From NCBI RefSeq assembly GCF_011386835.1, contig NC_088809.1, positions 5,155,001-5,219,000 on the forward strand: 64,000 nt of DNA, read 5' to 3'. The position numbers and the translations under genes are program-made. Below the pieces are notes generated by a model. It did no database searches. It was not told the origin of the DNA and worked only from the letters and a program-made list of their open reading frames with translations. This DNA comes from Chrysemys picta bellii. Lineage: Eukaryota > Chordata > Testudines > Emydidae. Below are positions 55,713 through 64,000 of the stretch, piece by piece; the first letter of the stretch is position 1, and each line of letters begins with the position of its first letter.

Positions 55713-58700
55713 AGAGTTGGACTTTTAAAGACCTGTATGCTGCCCAGCTCTGGGATAAGGATTAATGTGCTAATTTTGGGTTATTGGTCCTAATGAAGTC
55801 TTGGCCTTGGACTTACCCTGTATTGTCTTTGAAAACCATGAAGTTGTTAAAACAGTTTAACTTGTTTCCCTGGTATTTAAACATAACTGGGAAGAGCTCT
55901 TCCAAAAATCTTAAGGTGCAGTGATTGAGGAAATAAGGGATTCTCAAGAAGCACTTGTTTACCTCTTGCAGTGCACTGTTTGCTCCCCCAGACTGGAGAC
56001 CGAAGTACGTCTCCTGTATGATTTTTCAGTCACTGTGAGTTGGAAGATGAAGATACCTTAATGAGTTCCTGAGTGAATTGAACATCTCCAGGTTGGTATT
56101 TTTGGAGATTAGCTCCAGGGCAGGGCATTCCAGCAGGCCCCTCACAATACTGAAAGGAAAGATTTTTATACACCAGCCTGACTCTGCTTTAAGTACAGTT
56201 GACTGGAATTCTAAATCAGGAGTTTTAGTTTGGTTTTATTTTGACACCACAATAGTTTGTTGTTACGAATTATTTGTAATTTTACTGCATAGTAACAGCC
56301 GCCATTGTTATGAGCCTTTTGTTGTTGTTGACAAAGTAACACTTTGACTAGCAGTAATTGTCTTTGTGATGAAAAATGTTATGAATCACACTAAAGCTGA
56401 ATAGAGTATTGTGGGGCTGGGTGGGCAGCTCGCCAAGAACCTTTTGTGGGCGAATCCCAGGATCGCCCTAACACACACAGTGTAAGTAGCTCAGATGCAA
56501 AACTAAAGGAAAGTTGCCTTCTTTAACCTTACTTTGAATTATTTACTCCACTATTCGCCGGTCACTGCGTTATATTAGGCTGCTTTCTGTCTGGATATGG
56601 AATGCATTTCCTTTTCAGTGCTCATAAGAGGTGAGGGTCTGATTCAGTGCTGGGGCTTAACTTGCTCACCGCACACACACATGCACCTCTTCTGTAGATA
56701 GATCTGAGCGGACTGTCCTCAGGTATAGCCTTACCTTTTCTCTTTGTTCTGGGTGAGGCATCACAGCGTTATTCATTAAATACTTGGCAAAAGATCACAG
56801 AGGATGCTGAGCGACATATGAAGGGTTTTAGGTGGACACCAGTAAACCAGGGGCCACTGTCCATCTCTGGCCCCAATCATACAGGTAATACAGTAATTAA
56901 ACTCCATGACAGGATCGGTGTGTCTGTTAGGCCTCAAACAGATTAAAATGTCTAAAAGCTGAACTTGCTTTACTTTCTGCATGTGCATCCTTCCACTTTT
57001 TAATCACAGCGAGATGTTTGTATATTTGAATGTGTGTGAATTAAGTAAAACAAAAATAACTTTTGAATTAAAAAAAAACCCGGGCAAAGTTTAACTGCAC
57101 CACAGTCAGACCTGCAGTGTGAAAAGCACTAAACTCCCTACTTCTCAACCCAAGTTCTTAAACTTGCTGCCTGGGCCCTTTATAGTTTTGCCATAGAGTA
57201 AATGTACTTGGGGCCTTCTTAATGATTATATAACTTACAGAGGTTTGCTAGGAGATTATTTATGTGCTTTACTGTAAACACTAATATGTGTATTTGAGGT
57301 AACATTATACAAAGCTAATCCCTTTCCAAGCATACAAGGTAAGATTTGCTCTGTTAGCTGGATTTGTATAGTACTGAGCCTCTAAGCTCCTGGGAGCTGT
57401 AGATTTTTCCTGCCTTTAAAGTGTTTAATGGACAGCAGTGGAATTCAGCTCATTGGAGAATTGCATGGAAACTAGATTGTAGCATCAAACCTGACCAAGC
57501 ACTTTGTATTTATATTGCACTAGCTCCATTTTATTGAAACATAATTAAGCAGAGTGTACAGACACAATCTTTCCCCACTGTCATCTGTTTAAAACTCTCC
57601 TATCTTGGAGGCTAAAACTGTGCAAAAGAAAGAATTAAACTAAAATAAAGAATAAATAGATCTTATTTATGCAGTTTTGAAATGCATGTTGGCTACGTTT
57701 GAGTGATGCATAGTGCCTGTAGAATTTTGCGGATCCCAGAGATGAGCAGTCTTTCAACTTGGCTCTCAAAAACCACTTCCCTAAGGAAATGGTATCTGTA
57801 TAATCATCAGTAAATGCAACTGTGGTCCTCCAATTTCACTATTTCCTTTTGCAGCCCCAAGCCTCGTAAATCTCTCTTGCATAGCCAGTTAATAAATGTG
57901 GTCACTAGAAATGATACGGTCTGCCACTTCGTGGAATTGCTGCCCTGCTGGAATCAGGAGATGGTCAAACATTTGTCCCTGTGTCACATAGCCACACCCA
58001 TGCCATGTTCTGATTTGTATTGGTGCAATTCCACTGCAGGCAATGGGGTTATGCTCGTGTAAAACTGGTGTGGGTGACAAATTGGGAGAGTCTCTGTCTG
58101 CTCTGGTAGCAGTTCTGAGAACATCCTTGAACGAAGGATTCTCATGTGACAGCATAGCTATGTTGTAAAGCTGCTGCTGTACCATTTCAGCCCTGTGTGA
58201 TCCTTAGGGCATGGCAGGTTTTGCAGCCTCTCAGATATCTATCATTCTACAAAAGGAGGCTTTTGCAAGGTCACATTGCTTCGTCTGCTGTTGGTTTAGT
58301 CCTTTTGGAACCCTTTAGCATTTGACTAAACAGTTTCTATTTGCAAAATAACTAGAACAGTTTTACTAATTTGTTTAAACACTATGTTGCTCTTGCTCAA
58401 TTGTTAATTATGGGAAAATATTTCTTAGTGGAAAGACTGCATGAGCGATTACTGACGTTTGGCTGATTTTGTTCATAAAGCATAGATCTTTGTGCAGGGA
58501 AATAGGGTATTTAGTTAAAGGGATAACAACTTAAAAATCACACTTCCACCTGAAAATATTTTGCCAGCTAGTGTAACAAGTAACACACGAGACTCCTACA
58601 ATTGAAAGAGATTAAACTATAATATAGATAAAAAGGGAAGGAAGAATAACTTGGTGTATTTGCCAGCACTTTTGTGTGTAGTCAGTTTCTTCTGTTTGTG

Positions 58701-60019
58701 TGGGATTTCTTACACAGCAACAATGTTGTTGAAAAACATTTGTTAAAATAGTAAAATGAGAATTGTAAAACTACAAAAGTCAGGAAGGGACATTTGGGCC
58801 AAGTCCTAGTATCTGAAACATATTTCAACTTATTTTTTAAATTGACTAGATTTAAAGTTACTGCTTCCCCTTAAACAGAACGGAGAACCTCTCATTCCTG
58901 CACAGCTGAGTGTCCACTTGGTTCTTTTTCCATGTTTGTAACATAAAGGAAAGGAAAAATAAATACTTGTCTTGAAAACTATTTTCGTTTCCTACCAATG
59001 TGCAGTTTATGTAACTATCATTTTAATAGTCTCCTCTTCCTTCTGACATGAGAAGCCTATCAAAAACTGTAAATCTTATTTTGTCAACCAAGAGAAACTT
59101 AATGCAAAGAAGATGTTTTAGCTTCCTAGAGTATTTCTTCCAAAACAAATTTTGAGAGGCTATTTTAAGATGCAAGAGTTAAATTTTAAAGTAGGGAACT
59201 TCACGTGGTTGTGGGGGGTGTTTTGTTTGTTTATTGCATAAGAACTGTCAGCTGGTCAGTAGAAAATCTCTGTTGCAACATTATATTTCAGGCTGTCCTC
59301 CCACATGTTGCACCACTTATCCTCATGAATAAGGAAGAACGTAACTGGTTGTTAAAATTCTTTAAGGATGAAAAGATGTAGACAAAAGGAAAGAGCAAAT
59401 AATGAAGGAAATGTATAATTTTCAGATTGCTTTAGAAGGAGGCAGGTTTAGAGCATGCTTTTACTGTTTTTTTTATTTTAGATTGTGCTTTAGCAAACAA
59501 GGGACAAATCTATATCCTAGTTCTTGAATTAGGTTATTTTTATTAAGGATGTGAACTATTTTGGTGGCTTGTTGCATGCATGATTAGCTCCTGGGCATGT
59601 TGCCATCATGTGGTCCGATCTAGTTTCTGGTGTGAAGAACATTGAGAATATGGTTTCAGTAAGTATTTCAGAATTAATACAAGTAGGGTTTTTCAAGTTA
59701 CAACTTGGCTTTGTAATTTGGTCAACTGCAAAGCAAGCTGGTAGCATACCATTATCTGTCTGAGCTCCAGCAGCTGTAGTGGTGTCCCTACTTTCTGTGT
59801 TCACCACACTTCCGTTTTGTCCCATTAAAGGAAGCTAGTGCTTAAATTAACTGAAATTTGTTTTCAGTGACAACTCATGGAACCAGCAAAAATGGGGTGG
59901 CTTGGATGTTGGCGCACTGATGCAGGATTTCTCCTTTTCATCCTCAGAATAAGTAATAAATGGAATCTTGTCTGTTATGAGTAATCATTATACTTACACT
60001 TTTTTCTGGTTGCTATTAG

Positions 60020-60121
60020 ATCCTTGTAAGTGACTGATCTATGAAATGGCAGAGAATGGAACAGATTGTGACCAGAGACGCATAGGAATGATCAAAGAAC
60101 AGCACAATGGGAACTTTACAG
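60020..60121 (+). CDS. VMP1: VMP1 exon 2 with start codon (ATG at 60046; residues 1-25)
   Basis: VMP1 is a multi-spanning ER membrane protein of the VTT/DedA family that scrambles phospholipids and, with TMEM41B, is needed for autophagosome formation and lipid-droplet and lipoprotein handling. After a GCTATTAG acceptor there are 26 untranslated bases, then ATG in a strong context (GAAATGG). The frame reads [12 protein letters not shown] and ends NGNFT plus one base of Asp26, before GTAGGC. This matches the human N terminus, MAENGKNCDQRR. An out-of-frame ATG lies five bases upstream. The 5' end of the exon is a near-twin of 61121-61149 in the next intron. Confidence 0.93.
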
Positions 60122-61189
60122 GTAGGCTGAAAATGGCTGTTCCTCCTCCAGTCCAGTCAATCTGGTACCTGCAATTACCCTCACAGATTCTGAGGGAATA
60201 TGTGGGTTGGGAAACTTAGCCCAAGTAGAACTGAAGGGGAGACTGACCTAGAATATACTGCCTAAACCAATTCTGTATCCTTACCATGCACAGATCCTAT
60301 TGACTTGAATGAGTGTATGCTTTAGGGCTGCAGCATCAGGTGCTAATTTAAAAAAATATATATTTTGGCAGGTATTTGGGTTTAGAAAGCATTCCAAGCA
60401 ACCCAACCCTTTGACACCAGAGTCTGTTCTTGGACATTGAAAAATCTACCCTACTTTGGGAGAAACCCAAATTTTAATTTCTGAAAGAGCCCTTCTGTAA
60501 ACTATAGTTTGCCATTTGCTAAAGATGAATTGCTGACAAAACAATTAGCTTCTCTTGGTTACTCTTTGCAGGTGTGTTTCTGTCAGTAGGCCATTTCTTT
60601 CAGCTAACATAGAACTAATGCTTAGAGCATAGGATCTTATCTTTTCATAAATAACCTGTTGGCTGCTTTGTGCTGTATTTCATTAAAATGATCATAATCT
60701 TATCTTGTTTCCATCTGCTTCATATGGTTTGTCTGTGTCAGTTCATGCCTCTATGTAGTTTAGCATTCTGGTTCTTTCTCTTTCCTTACCTACCCTGTCT
60801 CTAGTCACTGGTCACTGTATATGTATACTCTGGTCTTCACCATTCTGAAACCAGTGGGTGCCAGTGCCATCTCTGTTTGCTTTGTGTCCCTTCTTTCTGT
60901 TTTTCTTAGGTGGAATAATCTCCCTCTATATTTATATCATTAGTTTTTGTGGGTTTTTTCCAAATTTCTTCAAACCACTCATTTATTGCTCTTTAATCAA
61001 TTGTTCTATTCCTCCTCACACTGATTTCTATTGCGAAGTTTGTGGTCTTTTATTGGTATTTGTGCATAGTTTATCCTGTAGCACTTTTAATAACTGTGAA
61101 GCGTCTTTGTTAAAGATGTTCTGTGAAATGGCAGAGAATGGAACAGATTCTGGAACCGAAAATATAGCACTATTCAAAGAGGGGGTGGA

Positions 61190-61445
61190 TATTTGTATGG
61201 ATAACAAGAATATACAAGCTTTTTATATTAAAGTTTTAGAAGGGACACACAACCTCATGCTTCAGTGGCTTAAACCAGCCTTTAACTTGTAGCGGTTGGA
61301 AAGAGACTCCCCTGGAAGGCAAGTTATTCCGCATCTGCCTACTATAGGGTTTCTTGCACATCCCTCTGAAACATTTGGTGCTGGCTACTGTCAGAGACAA
61401 GATACGGGACTAGATGGAACCTGTGTCTGATCCAATATGCAATTC
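61190..61445 (+). mobile_element. CR1 LINE 3' end
   Basis: 'ggataacaagaatat', 'acctcatgcttcag', 'tctgcctactatagggtttc', 'ctggtgctggctactgtcag' and 'gggactagatgga' then 'gtctgatccaatatg' is the typical CR1 3' UTR order. Confidence 0.7.
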
Positions 61446-61488
61446 ATGTGTGAAATAAACTGTATCAGAGGCTATCTTATAAAGCAAC

Positions 61489-61663
61489 ATGGACCAGTGT
61501 CTAAAACACAGGACTGGAAGTCAAGTGACCTTGATTTCTAGTCCAAATTATGCCGTATGGCTATGGGCTAGCCTCTCTGTCTACCTCACAGGAGTGTGAG
61601 ACTTACTAGTTAATGTGTGTAGAATACTCTGAACTTATAAAGCACTATATAAATATTTTACTT
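61489..61663 (+). repeat. MIR-like SINE
   Basis: 'aggactggaagtcaagtgac' through 'cctcacaggagtgtgag' to 'aaagcactatataaatat' is the full MIR 3' order. Confidence 0.6.
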
Positions 61664-62550
61664 TATTAGACGCACAAAACAATAGAAAAATCATTGTTAG
61701 TTGGAATATAAGGATAACCAATCTATATCTTGGTTTGCTTCGTAATCTGCCTGTTTACTTCAGTGTGCACATGAGCTTCTGAGTGAACAAAATTCCAATT
61801 CTCCTGACAAGCTTAGCAAAATCCTTGATTTACACGGTCTTGGACAAGTCATCCTGATCCAAAGTAGTTAGTTTTTATTAGCGTTTATGGTACTCTCGAT
61901 AACTGCACTAAATACTGCCCATAAAAAGCCTTCCATTCTTGTTCTCTAACTTTTAATGGGTAACACCAGGGATTGTTAAACCATGTGCAGTGTTTAGTCT
62001 TATAACTGAATTACTGTAATGAAACTTCTCTTCACATTTATAAGGTCTAAGTTGGCTAAAGACAGCAGTTCAAACAAAAAAGTGTGCTCTCTAGATGGGA
62101 TCCCTATTTTTCAGTGGATTCTCTTTGTCTGGGTGATAGAGCGGATGGGCCTTTGTAAGTAACCGTTCAAGCATGGCCTGAAGTTCTTTGCACAATGTAT
62201 GATGTCTTCTCCGGTTACACAGTGGCCAGCAGACAAAACTGTGTAAAGAGCACATGCAATTCAATCCAATTTGATTGGAAGTAGTTATGGAAGGGGACCA
62301 AATTAAAAAGTTCAAGATAAAATCTGCAATGGGAATGGATATTGGCTGAATGTAGCCAGGTATGGCAGCAAGTAGTGTCGTCTCTTGCATAGAGACTTAC
62401 AAATCCTAAGTTCCTTGCAGCCCAGGTCGGCATATTTCTTGTTTAAATATTTTCATGGCCATCAAACTCTGGAGCAATGGGCCAGCTGAGTCGGGGAATC
62501 ATGAGCCTTCCTTTGCTGTAGGTCACTTCACATGCATAGAGCCCCTGGAG

Positions 62551-63084
62551 CAGGGCCGGCTTCAGGCACCCGCCGAGCAAGCTCATGCTTGGGGCGATAG
62601 ATGCTACGGGGCGGCATTCCACCCAATCTTAGGGCAGCACGGCTGCTTTTTGTTTTGTTTTGTTTGCCGATCCGGCCGCCCTGTAGGGGGCGGCGACGCG
62701 GAGGAGCGGAGCGCCCTGCTGGGAGCGGGCTGCGCGCTCCATCTGCCCCAGCCAGTGCCAGGTCTCTAGCAAGCCTGGCAGGGCAGCCCACATCCTTCCC
62801 TCCCCGCCGACCGGAGCAGTGTGGAGCCCTGCCGGCAGGCGGCGTGGTGGTTGGGGCCATGTGGTGAGCGCCCTGCTGAAGCCCTGGCCGCCCCCCTTCT
62901 CTCTCTACTCCACTCTCCCTTCCCCTCTCTTTCCCCCCCCCCGCTAGCCGGGGCAGGTCTGCAGTGCAGGGGGACCCTGGCTCTGGCCGCCCCGCAGGTG
63001 TTGTTTTTTTTTCCTGCTTTGCCACTCCAGCTGCGCCGCAGGCTTTTTTTGCTTGGGGCGGCAAAAAAGCCAGAGCCAGCCCTG
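62551..63084. mobile_element. GC-rich hAT-type element with exact 8-bp target duplication
   Basis: 534 bp from cagggccggcttc to its imperfect inverse at the right end. Flanked by ccctggag at 62543-62550 and 63085-63092. Eight-base target duplications define hAT transposons. It is non-coding: the 201-codon open frame across it on the - strand is an artefact of high GC. Confidence 0.8.
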
Positions 63085-63244
63085 CCCTGGAGGAACTCTC
63101 TACAAGGGGAGGAGGAGATGCTGCTGTGAGCACAAGTGTTAATTTCCCAGAGAAGTTAAAAATATCATGGAACTTTTGGTTGAAGTGGAATGTGAACTGT
63201 CAGCTTGTCGATGTATTAACTCTTCCATCCATCTTCATTTCCAG

Positions 63245-63380
63245 ACCCCTCTTTGCCGTGTGAACGGAAGCGAAGGGACCGAGAAGAGAGGCAAAATATT
63301 GTGCTCTGGAGACAACCACTCATTACCTTGCAGTATTTTTTCCTGGAAACCCTAATAAACTTGAAGGAATGGACCATAAA
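63245..63380 (+). CDS. VMP1: VMP1 exon 3 (residues 26-70)
   Basis: Completes Asp26 and continues through basic [10 protein letters not shown] to [15 protein letters not shown] and LKEWTI, ending two bases into codon 71 before GTAAAG. It matches the human cytosolic N terminus and the lead-in to the first membrane helix. Residues 29-33 (LPCER) differ from the human SVNEK. The rest of the roughly 406-residue protein is beyond the window. Confidence 0.93.
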
Positions 63381-64000
63381 GTAAAGATCACCTTTAATTT
63401 CCACCTCTAAGCTCTGTGGGGAAACTCATGCTTTGATTCAGTAGATCATTGTGGCATCTCACATTCCGTGATGATTCATGGTTATAAACCTGTTTAAAAG
63501 AAAAATACTTTTTTTATTTTAAACAAACCATATTCCCAACTGCTCACCAAAACTTGTGTGTAAATTACATTGATATCAAACTCCAAATTGCCTTGATAGC
63601 TAGAAAAGAATTAGAGTCTTTATTTCTGAATAATTGAATATCCTTCTTTGAAATGACAAGATATGCTTAGGGACCCTGACGGCATGAACTATTGTATTAA
63701 TGACTGCATCTAGACGGGAGCTCAGATTTTATTATTATATGCCTTAGAAACTCATTAAGGGATATTATTAACTCCCTATCAGGGCAAAGTTCAAGATTCT
63801 CTGGCACTTGTACTGATGTGTATGAAACTAGAGAGGACTTTGCTTTTAACCGACGTGTTCCCTTCCACAGTAAGAAATAATCTATAGTGGTCCTGTCTCT
63901 AAACCATTATTTGCAAACGGTAGGTTGAATAGACTCTCACCATGATTAGGATTGTTACCCCCAACCTGCCTAACATCCCTTCCTAATGGGGAGGTGTAGA
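63381..64000 (+). other. VMP1: VMP1 intron 3 (start)
   Basis: Intron sequence running off the window. No repeat or gene is recognised. Confidence 0.6.

Larger units (their letters stand above)
47338..60019 (+). other. VMP1: VMP1 intron 1
   Basis: A 12.7-kb intron with no supported gene. In order it holds a worn CR1-like LINE (47830-48545), MIR-like pieces (48842-48940 and 49041-49101), a Penelope-like 3' end (49969-50052), a mariner-type MITE (51151-51338), a hAT-like element (54053-54316), a palindromic GC-rich element (54848-55350) and a second hAT-like copy (55525-55712). I recognise nothing from 55720 to 60019, which is AT-rich. Confidence 0.65.
60122..63244 (+). other. VMP1: VMP1 intron 2
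   Basis: Holds the exon-2 echo (61121-61149), a CR1 3' end (61190-61445), a MIR-like fragment (61489-61663) and a GC-rich hAT-type element with exact target duplication (62551-63084). Confidence 0.65.

Noticed and set aside
60858..61292. 144-codon open frame on the + strand reaching the VMP1 start echo
   Set aside because: Its first half is T-rich hydrophobic noise and its end runs into a CR1 tail. Only the 29-base echo is meaningful, so it is reported as a finding, not a gene.
62528..63133. 201-codon open frame on the - strand, the longest in the window
   Set aside because: It spans the GC-rich hAT-type element and both its target duplications. The product is low-complexity and the frame exists because GC-rich DNA has few stops.

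Overview
This is a vertebrate nuclear window, most likely from a cryptodiran turtle. The genes are intron-rich with canonical GT-AG junctions, and the order (CLTC, PTRH2, VMP1) and orientations match the amniote arrangement known from human chromosome 17. The turtle assignment rests on the repeats. There is a tRNA-derived SINE with a CR1-like tail at 45240-45424, plus several CR1 3' ends, TA-flanked mariner-type MITEs, hAT-type elements and Penelope-like 3' ends. All of these resemble repeats I know from turtle genomes, but no database was consulted.

From 1 to about 38190 (+ strand) lies CLTC, clathrin heavy chain, from intron 1 to the end of its 3' UTR. Thirty constitutive coding exons (4085-37288) join in frame to residues 15-1675 of the 1675-residue protein. 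The first 14 codons lie upstream of the window. A 21-nt in-frame microexon at 31667-31687 (VDAIKEK) matches the alternative muscle-associated exon 31 known in mammals. The introns hold MIR-like, CR1, mariner and Penelope-like remnants. From about 38190 to 43660 is the tail-to-tail interval between CLTC and PTRH2, with no gene I can support.

PTRH2 (peptidyl-tRNA hydrolase 2) is on the - strand, with its whole reading frame in one exon (43792-44310). Its intron (44332-46913) carries the turtle SINE and a roughly 0.9-kb C-rich repeat. A GC-rich divergent promoter (about 46920-47240) has a CRE palindrome and several ETS-type motifs, and serves PTRH2 to the left and VMP1 to the right. VMP1 (+ strand) has a non-coding exon 1 ending at 47337, a 12.7-kb repeat-rich intron, the start-codon exon (60020-60121) and the next coding exon (63245-63380). 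The rest of VMP1 lies beyond the window.

The three genes are housekeeping genes with separate roles: vesicle coats, release of peptidyl-tRNA and pro-survival signalling, and ER lipid scrambling with autophagy. I see no operon, CRISPR array, rRNA or functional tRNA. I did not find a new multi-gene system. The most unusual signals are (1) two short, near-exact copies of coding-exon pieces inside introns of the same genes (a 30-bp piece of CLTC exon 11 at 13465-13494, and a 28/29-nt match to the VMP1 start at 61121-61149); (2) a 75-bp-arm palindromic insertion with a 13-bp target-site duplication; (3) hammerhead-ribozyme-like cores in the Penelope-like repeats; and (4) the CLTC microexon.
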